64,000 nucleotides of DNA from Bradyrhizobium elkanii WSM2783 (lineage in GTDB: Bacteria; Pseudomonadota; Alphaproteobacteria; Rhizobiales; Xanthobacteraceae). The notes under the pieces are model-generated. The model was not told the origin of the DNA. It saw nothing but the letters and a program-made list of their open reading frames with translations, and searched no databases. The position numbers and the translations under genes were made by a program. Below are positions 17,272-26,953 of the stretch, one piece after another (position 1 is the first letter of the stretch; each line of letters starts with the position of its first letter). The stretch spans positions 1 through 64,000 of the forward strand of contig NZ_AXAP01000037.1 in NCBI RefSeq assembly GCF_000472865.1. The letters run 5' to 3'.

Positions 17272-17294
17272 CGATAAATCTGATCGGATTTTAT
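17272..17294. promoter_or_regulatory. Candidate LysR operator in divergent promoter
   Basis: GATAAA at the left and TTTATC at the right bound an imperfect AT-rich palindrome of 23 bases, in the gap between the LysR gene and the divergent operon. Position and composition fit a LysR box. No footprint is implied. Confidence 0.4.
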
Positions 17295-17373
17295 CATCTA
17301 ATCCTCGGATGCCCAAAGCGCTACGTTCGCCCGCGATCGTGACCCAGCCATCTGCTACCGAGGAGAGTTCTCC

Positions 17374-18159
17374 ATGAGAGTGCTCGCAGCCGCCGCCGTC
17401 TCACTCTGTCTGATGGCGCAGGCTTCGGCCCAGACGTCCGCAACCAATGGAGCGAGAACGATGCCCACGCCCCAAGATATTCGGGCGGTCGCGCCCGCCC
17501 TCGAAAATTACGCGCAAGGCGTTGTGCTTGGCGATCTCTGGAAGAGGCCCGGCCTCTCGGCGCGGGATCGCAGCATCGTGACCGTCGCAGCCCTGATCGC
17601 CCGCGCCCAGACGGTCGAGCTGCCATACTATCTCGATCTCGCCATCGACAATGGCGTGAAGCCGTCGGAGCTGTCGGAAATCATCACGCATCTGGCGTTC
17701 TACACCGGCTGGGCGAATGCAACGAACGCGATTCCGGCCGCGCGCGAGGTCTTCAGGAGCCGCAACATCGGAGCCGATCAGCTCCCGCCGGCGTCCGGAC
17801 CGCAACTCCCCCTCGACGAGGCCGCGGAGACGCAGCGGGCGACGCGCGTCGGGCAGCAGTTCGGCGAGATCACGCCCAGTCTTGTTCAGTACACGACCGA
17901 CGTGCTGTTCCGCGATCTCTGGCTGAGACCGGGCCTTGCCCCTCGGGACCGCAGCCTCGTCACCGTAAGCGCCCTTGTGGCGACCGGACAGGTCGCGCAA
18001 ATCACCTATCACCTGAACCGGGCGATGGATAACGGATTGACGCGGGAAGAGGCCGGAGAGGTGCTCGGCCATCTCGCCTTCTATGCCGGCTGGCCCAATG
18101 CGTTTTCCGCGGCGCCGGTGGTCAAGGACGTGATCGAGAAGCGGCCCCGTAGCAGATGA
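17374..18159 (+). CDS. Exported double-domain carboxymuconolactone decarboxylase-family protein
   Basis: The 261 residues comprise a signal peptide ([20 protein letters not shown]) and two tandem CMD domains. These are about 45-115 ([43 protein letters not shown]) and 160-245 ([42 protein letters not shown]). The internal duplication is obvious by eye. The AhpD-type CxxC pair is absent, so a peroxidase role of that kind is unlikely. Export to the periplasm is unusual for CMD proteins. It is the first gene of a four-gene operon, and its stop overlaps the cupin start as ATGA. Confidence 0.87.
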   Translation: MRVLAAAAVSLCLMAQASAQTSATNGARTMPTPQDIRAVAPALENYAQGVVLGDLWKRPGLSARDRSIVTVAALIARAQTVELPYYLDLAIDNGVKPSELSEIITHLAFYTGWANATNAIPAAREVFRSRNIGADQLPPASGPQLPLDEAAETQRATRVGQQFGEITPSLVQYTTDVLFRDLWLRPGLAPRDRSLVTVSALVATGQVAQITYHLNRAMDNGLTREEAGEVLGHLAFYAGWPNAFSAAPVVKDVIEKRPRSR

Positions 18160-18674
18160 TCGGGATGTACTCGCGTCGACGATTGTTCGCCGGCACCGCG
18201 GCCGGATTCGCGCTGACCGTGATCGGCCCGGCCGCAGCGGAGAAGTCGGCCGCCGAGCAAAGGAGTGGAGACATGGATATCGAGATCAAGCGAAATGGTT
18301 CGCGGCCCGCTGCCAAGGGCTCGCCGGACTGGTTCACCGGTTCGGTCCGCGTCGAGCCGTTGTTCCAGGCGCCTGATCCGGCGCGGGTCGGCGCCGGACA
18401 GGTCACCTTTGAGCCCGGCGCCCGAACCGTCTGGCACACCCATCCGCTCGGCCAGACATTGATCATCACCTCGGGACTGGGATGGGTGCAGCGCGACGGC
18501 GGACCGATCGAGGAGGTGCGGCCGGGCGACGTGGTGTGGTTCCCGCCAGGCCTGAGGCACTGGCATGGAGCGACGCCGACCACGGCAATGACCCACATCG
18601 CCATCCAGGAATCGCTCGATGGCAAGAACGTCGACTGGATGGAGAAGGTCAGCGACGAGCAGTACCGCAAGTGA
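18156..18674 (+). CDS. Exported cupin-domain protein
   Basis: This 172-residue protein has a twin-arginine-like leader ([19 protein letters not shown], cleavage near PAAAEK) and one cupin domain. The metal-binding motif [17 protein letters not shown] (two His, Gln) and the second motif [18 protein letters not shown] are intact. The gene overlaps the CMD gene by four bases, implying coupled translation. CMD and cupin partners often occur together, sometimes fused; here they are separate exported proteins. The substrate is unknown. Mandelonitrile-lyase-like cupins are one related group. Confidence 0.85.
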   Translation: MIGMYSRRRLFAGTAAGFALTVIGPAAAEKSAAEQRSGDMDIEIKRNGSRPAAKGSPDWFTGSVRVEPLFQAPDPARVGAGQVTFEPGARTVWHTHPLGQTLIITSGLGWVQRDGGPIEEVRPGDVVWFPPGLRHWHGATPTTAMTHIAIQESLDGKNVDWMEKVSDEQYRK

Positions 18675-18702
18675 CCAAGCGGCGACTGGATGGAGAGAGC
18701 GA

Positions 18703-19395
18703 ATGAAGCCCTACGTCATCTGCCACATGGCGGCGAGCATCGATGGCCGCACGCTTCCCAGCCGTTGGAGTCCTGAGGCCAGCGCGTCGCCAGGGCTGTT
18801 CGACCGATTGCACGAAGAGATCGGAGGCGACGCTTGGCTGGTCGGACGCACAACCGGTCAGGAATATGCCAAGGGCAGCAATTATCCCTCGTCCACAAAG
18901 GATGTCTTCCCGCGCGAGCCCTGGCTCGCGCATCGCGACAAGGCCTACGGCATCGTGCTGGACGCGCACGGCAAGATCGTGTGGGGCCGCTCGGACATCG
19001 GCAATGATCCCATCGTCGTCGTGCTGACGGAGGAGGTCTCGGATGCACATTTGGCGGGACTTCGCAGCGAGGGGATCTCCTACGTCTTCGGCGGAAAGCA
19101 ACAACTCGATCTGCCGCTGACGTTGGACGTCCTGAACCGCGAACTCAGTGTGAAACGTCTGTTGCTGGAAGGCGGCGGCGTCACCAACGGTGCCTTCCTG
19201 CGGGCAGGGCTCGTCGACGAGGTGAGCCTGATCCTGTTTCCGACGGTAGACGGAGCGACAGGCGCGCCGGCCGTGTTCGACTCGCTGGAGAAGGAGCAGG
19301 GACGATCGGCGCCCGTCCGATCGATGACTCTCGAGAGCCATCAGGTGCTCGAGGGCGGCATCGTCTGGCTGCGCTACAAGCTGCAGAATGAATGA
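18703..19395 (+). CDS. RibD C-terminal/dihydrofolate reductase-like protein
   Basis: The 230-residue protein has the reductase fold of the RibD C-terminal domain. It opens MKPYVICHMAASIDGR, then AWLVGRTTGQEY and, near the end, KRLLLEGGGVTNGAFLRAGLVDE, which contains the NADPH-binding glycines. Free-standing members act as reductases of unknown substrates, not in riboflavin synthesis. The ATG at 18703 follows GGAGAGAG. It is the third gene of the operon, 28 bases after the cupin. Confidence 0.82.
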   Translation: MKPYVICHMAASIDGRTLPSRWSPEASASPGLFDRLHEEIGGDAWLVGRTTGQEYAKGSNYPSSTKDVFPREPWLAHRDKAYGIVLDAHGKIVWGRSDIGNDPIVVVLTEEVSDAHLAGLRSEGISYVFGGKQQLDLPLTLDVLNRELSVKRLLLEGGGVTNGAFLRAGLVDEVSLILFPTVDGATGAPAVFDSLEKEQGRSAPVRSMTLESHQVLEGGIVWLRYKLQNE

Positions 19396-19469
19396 TCCAA
19401 GCGCCTGCATCTCAATCGGCCTTGAACGGGCCGCCCGTCCTCTACACAAGCACCAACGGAGGAAGTTCA

Positions 19470-20231
19470 GTGTATCTGTCTTTCAAGAACCAGGTCGCGC
19501 TGATCACAGGCGCTGCATCCGGCATGGGTTTGGCCACCGCCAGAGCTTTCGCGGAGGCCGGCGCGGCCGTCGCGCTCGTCGATGTACGCGAAGACGCCGT
19601 ACAGCAAGCCACCGAAGAGCTGGTGGCGGCCGGCCATAAGGCGATTGGGATTCAGTGCAACGTTGCCGACGAAGGCGATGTCGCCGCAGCGATCGAGCGG
19701 ACTGTGTCCGATCTCGGAAGGCTGGATGCCGCGTTCAACAATGCCGGCGTGCAGTCGCCTGCGATCGAGACTGCCGACGTCTCGGGCGAAGAATTCGATC
19801 GGGTCAATGCCATCAATTTACGCGGCGTCTGGACCTGTATGAAGCATGAGCTCAACCACATGCGAGAGCAGGGCAGCGGCGCCATCGTCAATTGCTCGTC
19901 CATTGGCGGCCTGATAGGTCTGCCAGGGCGTGCGGCTTACCACGCCACCAAACATGGAGTGATTGGGCTGACCAGGAGTGCTGCGCTCGAATATGCAGCG
20001 CGCGGCATTCGCATCAACGCGGTGTGCCCAGGCACCATCGACACACCCATGGTTTCCGAGATGCTCTCCAAAGAGCCGGAAGCGATGAAGGAAATCCTGC
20101 GGGATCAACCGATCGGTCGGCTTGGCCGCCCCGATGAGATCGCGTCTGCCGTACTCTGGCTGTGCAGCCCCGGCGCAAGTTTCGTGATCGGGCATGCGCT
20201 CGTGGTGGATGGCGGGTTTACCGCCCACTGA
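19470..20231 (+). CDS. Short-chain dehydrogenase/reductase
   Basis: This is a 253-residue classical SDR. It has the cofactor-binding VALITGAASGMGLATA, the NNAG motif (AAFNNAG), the catalytic Ser (NCSSIGG), YHATK (Tyr and Lys) and a C-terminal GHALVVDGGF. An acidic residue after the second strand (LVDVRED) suggests NAD rather than NADP. The GTG at 19470 follows GGAGGAAG and gives the usual MYLSFKNQVALITG start. A longer in-frame start at 19392 would overlap the previous stop as ATGA but has no matching ribosome-binding site. Last gene of the LysR-linked operon. Confidence 0.88.
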   Translation: MYLSFKNQVALITGAASGMGLATARAFAEAGAAVALVDVREDAVQQATEELVAAGHKAIGIQCNVADEGDVAAAIERTVSDLGRLDAAFNNAGVQSPAIETADVSGEEFDRVNAINLRGVWTCMKHELNHMREQGSGAIVNCSSIGGLIGLPGRAAYHATKHGVIGLTRSAALEYAARGIRINAVCPGTIDTPMVSEMLSKEPEAMKEILRDQPIGRLGRPDEIASAVLWLCSPGASFVIGHALVVDGGFTAH

Positions 20232-20272
20232 ACGCGACCAGCGGAAGACGCCTCACAGACGGTAGGTCCCGG

Positions 20273-20710
20273 TCACTTCATCGTAATGGTGATGCGGGCC
20301 AGGCTGGCCGAGAGCTCCACGCCCAACCTCGGTCCGCTAAGCACCAGGACGACGCCATTCGCATTCTGCAAGCGCACAGCGCCGGCTCCGGCCACGAGAG
20401 CACCTCCGGCTCCGACCGCTGTGTAGGTGCCTGCCAGATCGCCGGGATTGTGCAGGTTCTGGGCCTGCCCGACGAACTCATCAATTGACAGCGCAAGCGT
20501 CGCGCCAAAACTCGCGCCCGAAACGTCGAAGGGATATTTTTTGCCGTGGAATGTCAGCACGCCTGTACCATTGCCGACGGCGGCGATGATTCCGGCCTTG
20601 GAGAAGAGGACATGTACGCTGCCAGTGTCCGCCGGTGACGGACTGGTCGTTACCGTCCACGCGGCGAATGCCATCAGGCCGGATGCAATTGCACTGCGAA
20701 GGTCGCGCAT
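20273..20710 (-). CDS. Exported glycine/alanine-rich hypothetical protein
   Basis: The 145-residue protein has an N-terminal signal-like segment (SAIASGLMAFAAWTVTTSPSPA). The mature part is rich in Gly, Ala and beta-forming residues (GSVHVLFSKAGIIAAVGNG, GTYTAVGAGGALVAGAGAVR). The pattern suggests a small beta-barrel or lipid-binding exported protein, but I do not recognise a named family. It is convergent with the SDR gene. No function is proposed. Confidence 0.6.
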   Translation of the reverse strand: MRDLRSAIASGLMAFAAWTVTTSPSPADTGSVHVLFSKAGIIAAVGNGTGVLTFHGKKYPFDVSGASFGATLALSIDEFVGQAQNLHNPGDLAGTYTAVGAGGALVAGAGAVRLQNANGVVLVLSGPRLGVELSASLARITITMK

Positions 20711-21138
20711 AAGACCCTGGTCCCCGTGTTTTGAACGAGCTCAGGTCGAATCCCGAGCTTGAAACGAGAGACAATCCTGATCAGGCGCAAGAACGCTTGA
20801 GTTAGATCAAGGCAGCTTTTGTCCCGAAATCCTGACCCGAGGGATGAAACCATGCTCAGCACTGACGGCTTCGAACGCCCGGGGGCGACCAAGGATTGCG
20901 ATTGAGAGCGTCCTGTTGTGGCCGCAGGCCGCAGAACGCACGTGCAACAAGAGATCGCGATTAAGCGGCAAAGACTGCAGTAGTTCGCTCCAGTGGCACC
21001 CTTGCGTGTATTCACGGTTTCGTGCAATCTTTGTTAAGAAAATTATTGTGCCGTCGATCAGTGGGACTTTTCATCTCTCCGACGTGCCGATCGCCTACGT
21101 CCAGATCTTTCTAGAACTCAACGTAGGGTGACATTGCC
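20711..21138. other. Divergent intergenic region
   Basis: 428 bases lie between the leftward exported protein and the rightward patatin gene. Composition becomes more A+T-rich from about 21010. The patatin start is preceded by AGGGTGA. No other gene is seen. Confidence 0.5.
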
Positions 21139-23104
21139 ATGAAAATCGGCCTTGCCTTGTCTGGCGGGGGCTTTAGGGCTTCATTGTTTCATCTCGGAGT
21201 CATTCGAAGGCTGGCAGCCGAAGGTCGGCTAGCCGAAGTAGCCCGTATCGCAAGTGTGTCCGGCGGAAGCATCACGGCCGCTCATCTTTTGGCGAACTGG
21301 GACAAGTATAACTCGACCTGTGAAGACTTCGATAGGACTGCGGGGGAGCTGATTTCCCTCACAAAGATGGATATCCGAGGCCGCATCCAAAGGAGGCTTC
21401 CCTTCTTGTGGTTATTGGCTCTAGTGCCTTCCGAGCCGATGGCGGATCTCGCCCACCCATTTGCTAGCCAAATATTACGATCGATACCTATTTCATGGAG
21501 CATATGTTGCTGATATCGGAGGTTCAGATCGACCTACGCTTCTAGTCCTAAGCACCAATTTATCTCTGCCAGGACTCACATGTTTCGGTCATGAAAATCT
21601 GCTGAACATCCCATTTGATCAATCGAAGATCCCTCCGATTAAGACCAGACTTAATCCGCTGGCTCAGATCGTAGCGGCCTCGTCTGCCTTTCCCGCATTT
21701 TTTCCGCCAATGTCGCTTGGCGACAAAGATATTGGCGCTCGCGAAGGTTCGATGGGCAAGGGACAATATTTCACTGATGCAGGTGTTTTTGACAATCTCG
21801 GCTTGTACGGATTGAAGAGTGGGGCGCCCGATCAACTCGACCGCATCTATGCGAGTGACGCAGGCCGCTCGTTCGTTCCCCAAAAAGAAACTGACTTCGG
21901 CATTTTGCGAACGGCGCTACGCGCGGTTGACATATTCATGTTTCGAATTCGGCAATTGGATCTTGCCGGGGCTGCAAATGCAGAGCCCGCAACCTTGATT
22001 TCAATTTCTCATGAAACTGATGCTGCTGGAGCATCGGCAAAGGCCATCCAATCGCAGCTCGAAAACGTACGCACCGACCTCGATAAATTCTCCGACTTGG
22101 AAATAGAGGAATTGATCAGGCAAGGTTACTACCTAACCGCGAAGGCGCTCGCTTCAGAGCAGGGCCTTTCAGTGCCCAAGGCAATACCAGAATGGGATAT
22201 ACCGACAAAGGCAACGAAGATTCTGCAAAGTGACCTAGCGCGGAAGTTACAGAATAGCTCTAAAAGGCAGTGGCGCCTGTTCTCCGCTCTCGACTGGGTC
22301 AGCTGGGCGCAGCTTGCCATGATCGCATTGCTGTTCGCGGCATTGGCGGAACTTAAGGGACCCATTGTTGAACGAATCAACAGTGTGATCGCAGGTATAA
22401 AAGCCTACCCGGTGACTAGAATCGACCCGCCGGAATGGAAAGACTCGCCCGTTGCAATAGAAACCGTGAAAGAACTTACGCAACCTACAAACAGCGGTTT
22501 CGAAATCGTGAGCGACGACAGGGTATGGGATTTGCGCGGACTTCATGCAAACCGCCTGTCAGGCGGAGGGATAGAAGTTGTTGGTCCGGCGATTTTGACG
22601 AGAATCTCCAGACTGATAAGGCGCGACGCAAGCGCGACACAATATAGGTACCTCTTTCAAACCGCCGCTAAGAAGTTCTTTGCTCGGTCTCCCCAAACAA
22701 ACGAAACAGTCAAGCTATTGCAATCCGAACCGAAGACGGTGAGCGGGAGCAATGTCTCCTTAACTTCCTACGAGCTTCAACTCGACGTTTCGCAAATTGA
22801 ATTAAACAAAGAATTCGGACTTCAAGCCCAGGCAAAAACGATCGATGCGCCATGGGATCGAAATAACACCTGGCTCGGGATGCGCTTTACTGACCCTACG
22901 CCGGCGGCATCAATACGCATCATCTTTCCCAGAAGCCTTCCCTACAAGGATCCAGTGTTCTTGAAATATCCAAATGATAGTACGCTTGTTGCCCGGTCGA
23001 CGGATGGGATCATGCTTGAAAGCGGCGAAGAAAAGGAGCTGCTATGGAGAGTTGACCGCCCACAGCCTGGAATGACCTACAGAGTTCAATGGGATTGGGA
23101 ATAG
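21139..23104 (+). pseudogene. Patatin-like phospholipase with C-terminal extension, frameshifted
   Basis: Two overlapping frames make one protein of about 650 residues. The first (21139-21513) holds the oxyanion loop LSGGGFRASLFHLGVIRRL and the nucleophile-serine motif SVSGGSITAAHL. The second (open to 23104) resumes at LAKYYDRYLFHGAYVAD and carries the catalytic Asp in FTDAGVFDNLG. A single transmembrane segment follows (SWAQLAMIALLFAALAEL), then a beta-rich C-terminal domain of about 240 residues that I cannot name. The switch from frame 1 to frame 2 must lie between 21425 and 21510. It could be a true mutation, a sequencing error or, less likely, programmed frameshifting. The codon mix is A+T-richer than neighbours, suggesting transfer. 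Confidence 0.8.
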
Positions 23105-24054
23105 GAACTTGCCGGGGACGCCGCTCGTCGGAGTTGCACCGCACGCCGGATCCAGAAGTCGGGGTCGTCTGCTAGTTCATCTAGCCGGACTGTGGGTAGC
23201 GCCGCGGAATCGGCAGCAATTAATCGGCAGAGCCAGTAGGGCGATGCTGAAACATCCTCCCCGTTGGCAGCAAGAAGCAAATCTCTGATCATTCCCGATG
23301 GAATCCGTCTGTTATCGGAGACTTCAGGAAGGACCCTGTGCCTGGCGTCGAGCCATTCTAGACCAGTGGTAACATGACGGAGGGACTCCGACGGATCACG
23401 CGTAAAAGGTATGAGCTGAGGAAGCGCGAACCGGTGGAGCAATACAAGCGAAGAATCGCTTTCTTCCAACAACCACAGATGATGGCCATCGCCAGAGAAA
23501 AATACGAACGCTAAGTCGTCCGCTAGAAATGGGGGCGGTTCCGTCGACGATATGTAGTCAGCTAGGAATTCCGGAACCTGCTTGCTGATAGAGGCTGCAC
23601 CCATCCGGCCCATATCATAGTACGATTGACTTACGATCGTCGGGCTGGGATCCGGAGTTGGGTCGATGTAGGTGTAGCACGGGACGGACTTGTCAAGCTC
23701 ATAGCTCCGATACGGCGATATATTCTGACTTACTTCAATGCGTGTGTAGCCCTGTTCTCTAAAGTCAAGATCAGCCAGTCGATCGGTCGGAATGCGCCAA
23801 CAAACGCCATTGACTGTCTTGCTGCAAGACGGAGTCAAAGTCGCAAATGCCACGCGTTCAGCGATGCGCCAATCGTTCGTATAAACGTAACGTTTAGTCT
23901 CGTTGGTTCGGAAGCTACGTGCTGCGCTCCAGCAGCGAACATAGCCTTCTAATCGTGCTGGTATGAGCTGCCTGCTCTCTCCAGCACCCACTGAGGTAGC
24001 TAGCGAGCCGGCCGCGAGTATACTCTGATAGCCAAAGATATAGACGGAGTTCAT
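23086..24054 (-). CDS. Gamma-glutamylcyclotransferase-like protein
   Basis: The 322-residue protein has the GGCT fold signature at its start (YIFGYQSILAAGSL), then LEGYVRCW. It also has REQGYTRIEV, where the Glu matches the catalytic Glu of the family. The C-terminal half (about 170-320) is an extra domain without a recognised match. The ATG at 24054 was chosen because the conserved fold begins there, although no clear ribosome-binding site precedes it. It is convergent with the patatin gene and overlaps its 3' end by 19 bases. Both share the low-GC composition, so they probably arrived together. Whether they cooperate is unknown. Confidence 0.7.
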   Translation of the reverse strand: MNSVYIFGYQSILAAGSLATSVGAGESRQLIPARLEGYVRCWSAARSFRTNETKRYVYTNDWRIAERVAFATLTPSCSKTVNGVCWRIPTDRLADLDFREQGYTRIEVSQNISPYRSYELDKSVPCYTYIDPTPDPSPTIVSQSYYDMGRMGAASISKQVPEFLADYISSTEPPPFLADDLAFVFFSGDGHHLWLLEESDSSLVLLHRFALPQLIPFTRDPSESLRHVTTGLEWLDARHRVLPEVSDNRRIPSGMIRDLLLAANGEDVSASPYWLCRLIAADSAALPTVRLDELADDPDFWIRRAVQLRRAASPASSYSQSH

Positions 24055-24600
24055 AATATCGATCGGCCGTCCCGCTCCGGTTGCAAGCCTTACAGATGAT
24101 TGTGTGCCATTCCCTTTTGAGGCGGTCAATTGCTGCAGCGCTTCTTTCTAACGAGATCTCAAGCTTCGCTGAGCGGCGAGCGAGCGAATAAGCGCCGACG
24201 AATCGTGGGGCGAAGGGTAATCCGATTGCTTTATCAGGCCGCCTGCGCGGCCTACTTGAGTCAATCTTGACAGTACCCAACGTGAGCACAACCGTTCCAC
24301 TTTCGAGTACGTGGTGACCAACAAGCTCGATCGCGGGCATCTTCAAGCTGAGCATTTGAACCTGACTAAAGTCCTACGCCGAAGGTTCGGATTGAGCCTT
24401 ACGCACTCGCCCCGACGGCTTTAAGCCGCGCCGCCGTAGCCACGGTTCCATTCACTGACCCCGTCGAATTGAGCCGCGACGAAAAGCCAGTGGAACGTAC
24501 AGGGGAGGCCAAGGATTGCCATAATTGGCGTAATTTCTGTTCAGCGGTGGTTCACCCGTCGAGGAATCCAATCGATTGGCATCCGATAGGGGATACGATC
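24055..24600. other. Intergenic region upstream of the caspase-like gene
   Basis: 546 bases lie between two divergently transcribed genes. A leftward open frame (24355 to 23915) crosses it but overlaps the GGCT-like gene in another frame and has no family features, so I do not call it. The rightward frame is open back to 24469, but the segment before 24601 lacks a signal peptide or conserved residues. Confidence 0.45.
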
Positions 24601-26925
24601 ATGACGCGCATTCTGCTCGCATTGTTCATCGGCCTGGTGTCATCGATCGCGCTGCCCGCACAGGCGCAAGAGCAGGAGAAGCGGCTCGCGCTGGTGATCG
24701 GCAATGGCGCCTACGCGTCCGGCGCGCTGCCGACGGCGGCCAACGATGCGGGCCTCGTGGCGCAGACGCTGCAGGCCGCGGGCTTTGACGTCGTCGGTGC
24801 GCGCGACCTCGACGGCGAGACGCTGCGGAAGTCGTTCCGTGAGTTCGTGCAGAAGGTGCAGGAGGCGGGACCGAACACGGTCGCCTTTGTCTATCTCGCC
24901 GGCTATGGCGTGCAGCTTACCGGTGAGAACTATTTCATTCCGGTCGATGCGAAGATCGCCCACGACATCGACGTGCCGGTCGAAGGCCTGCGGCTGTCGG
25001 ACTACATGCGCCAGCTCTCGGCGCTGCCGGTGAAGGCCAACATCATCGTTCTCGACGGCGCGCGTGCGAATTCCTTCGCCAAGGAGGGGCAGCCGCTCGC
25101 CGGCGGCCTCGCGCTGGTCGAGCCCGACGCGAAGATGCTGGTGGCGTTCAATGCCGCACCCGGCACGATCGCGCCCGAGGGACAGCCGCCTTACGGCGCC
25201 TACGCGCAGGCGCTCGCGGAGATGATTCGCGCTGGCGGCCTGCCGCTGCCTGAACTGTTCGACCGCGTCCGCCTGCGCGTCAGCGAGATGACCAAGGGCG
25301 CGCAGATTCCGTGGAACGCGCAGAAGATCGACACGCCCTTCATGTTCTTCGAACGGCAGCAGGACGCGCCGCCGACCCAGGTCGATGCCAGCGCCCGCGA
25401 CAAGCCGATCCGCGACTTCGACGCCAAGGACGCCTACGCGGCCGCGCTGGAGCGCGACACGCTGCAGGGCTACGAAGACTTCCTGCAGGCGTTTCCGAAT
25501 GATCCGCTCGCCAAGCGGGTGAGGGCGATCGTTGCCGCGCGGCGCGAGGCGATCACCTGGGGTCGGAGCTATCGCACCGATTCGCCTGATGCCTATTGGT
25601 CCTATCTCCATCGCTATCCGCGCGGCCCTCATGCGGCCGATGCGCGGCGGCGTCTTACAATCCTTTCGGCGGCGCTGGAGCCGCCGCCGTCCTTTGCGCC
25701 GATCGACTACGACGTTGGGCCGCCGCCGCCCGACGAGCTGACGTATGTGGACGACCGGCCGGTGCTCTACTTCGACGATCCGGTGTACGCCTTTGCGCCG
25801 CCACCGCCGCCGCCGGTGTTCTTCCTGCCGCCACCGCCGCCGGATTTCGTGGTTCTGGCGCCACCGCCGCCTCCGGTGGATGTGTACGTGCTGCCCGTTC
25901 CGCTGTTCGTGCCGATCCCGGTCTTTGTCCGGCCGCCGATCTATGTTGCGCCGCCGCCGAACAACATCGTGTTCGCCAACATCCACAACACGACGATCAT
26001 CAACAACGTCATCAACAATCCGAACCCAACTCCGGCGCAGCTCGGCGCGCTCGGAACGAAGTTCAGTGGTGGCGCAGCTCGACCGGCGATAGCGCCATCG
26101 CTGCCGCCGGCCGCGGCGCAGCGGGCCAATCTGGTCCAGCCATCGCCGCAGGGCGCCGGTCAGTCGGCGCTGGGCACCAAGTTTGCGCCGCGTGCGCCGA
26201 CACAAGCCACGCCGGGCGCGGCACCCAACACTCCCGGCGCGAATGCATTGCCAGGCGCCGGAAGGCAGCCATTGCCGCCGGCGCCGCCGCCCGCGACCGC
26301 CGCGCAGCCTGATCCGGGCACCAAGGCGTCGAGGCTGACGTCGCCGCCCGGCACAGCTCCCAACGCGGCTGGCGCCAATGCGCCGGCTGGGACCAAGGGG
26401 CGGCCTTCGCCGCAGACCGCGACGGCACCTGCCACGGCCGCGCAGCCGAACGCGATCAGGCCGGGAGCTTCGCCGAACGCGGCCGCTGCGCCGATCGACA
26501 CGAAACTCAACCGGGCAGCGCCCGCACAGCGCCCGTCGGCCGCACGGCCGGCGGATGTTCCGAGGGCCGCTGGCGCGCCGCCGCCGCGCCACGCGCCTGC
26601 GGCAACCGCATTGGCAAGGCCGACGCCTTCCGTCGCTCCGCCGGCTGCCGCGCATCGCCCGTCACCGCCGCCGGCAGCGGCGCGGACACCGCCGCCGGCA
26701 GCAGCGCGGACGCCGCCTCCTGCGCGTGCCGCGGTCGCACCGCCGCCAGCTCCTGCTCCGCGCGTCGCGGCGCCACCGCCACACCCGGCCGCGCCGCCGC
26801 GGGTCGCATCACCGCCGCCGCAGATGCATCAGGTGCAGCGTGCGCCACCACCACCAGCGCGGCCCGCTGCGCCGGCGGGGCGCGGCGGAGCTGCCTGCCC
26901 GCCTGGCGGGTGCCCTCAGCATTGA
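24601..26925 (+). CDS. Exported caspase-like (C14) pseudoenzyme with proline-rich tail
   Basis: This 774-residue protein starts with a signal peptide (about 1-22, ending PAQAQ). A caspase/metacaspase-like domain spans about 26-260 (RLALVIGNGAY, AANDAGLVAQTLQAAGFDV, ENYFIPVDA). The catalytic His of the GHG motif is replaced by Tyr102 (LAGYGVQ). The Cys of the DACR motif is replaced by Ala154 (VLDGARAN), so it should be proteolytically dead. From about 360 the protein is very rich in Pro and Ala, with an Asn-rich segment (NTTIINNVINNPNP). Similar inactive caspase-like proteins are common in rhizobia. A scaffold or binding role in the periplasm is inferred. Confidence 0.82.
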   Translation: MTRILLALFIGLVSSIALPAQAQEQEKRLALVIGNGAYASGALPTAANDAGLVAQTLQAAGFDVVGARDLDGETLRKSFREFVQKVQEAGPNTVAFVYLAGYGVQLTGENYFIPVDAKIAHDIDVPVEGLRLSDYMRQLSALPVKANIIVLDGARANSFAKEGQPLAGGLALVEPDAKMLVAFNAAPGTIAPEGQPPYGAYAQALAEMIRAGGLPLPELFDRVRLRVSEMTKGAQIPWNAQKIDTPFMFFERQQDAPPTQVDASARDKPIRDFDAKDAYAAALERDTLQGYEDFLQAFPNDPLAKRVRAIVAARREAITWGRSYRTDSPDAYWSYLHRYPRGPHAADARRRLTILSAALEPPPSFAPIDYDVGPPPPDELTYVDDRPVLYFDDPVYAFAPPPPPPVFFLPPPPPDFVVLAPPPPPVDVYVLPVPLFVPIPVFVRPPIYVAPPPNNIVFANIHNTTIINNVINNPNPTPAQLGALGTKFSGGAARPAIAPSLPPAAAQRANLVQPSPQGAGQSALGTKFAPRAPTQATPGAAPNTPGANALPGAGRQPLPPAPPPATAAQPDPGTKASRLTSPPGTAPNAAGANAPAGTKGRPSPQTATAPATAAQPNAIRPGASPNAAAAPIDTKLNRAAPAQRPSAARPADVPRAAGAPPPRHAPAATALARPTPSVAPPAAAHRPSPPPAAARTPPPAAARTPPPARAAVAPPPAPAPRVAAPPPHPAAPPRVASPPPQMHQVQRAPPPPARPAAPAGRGGAACPPGGCPQH

Positions 26926-26953
26926 CCGGTGTGAAGCGCGGGCCTCGGCGATA

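Noticed and set aside
23915-24355. 146-codon minus-strand frame upstream of the GGCT-like gene
   Set aside because: It overlaps the GGCT-like gene in another frame, lacks recognisable features and has no clear ribosome-binding site.
24640-26655. 671-codon open frame on the minus strand opposite the caspase-like gene
   Set aside because: It is Arg-rich, has no domain pattern, and is explained by the GC-skewed proline/alanine codons of the real gene on the other strand.
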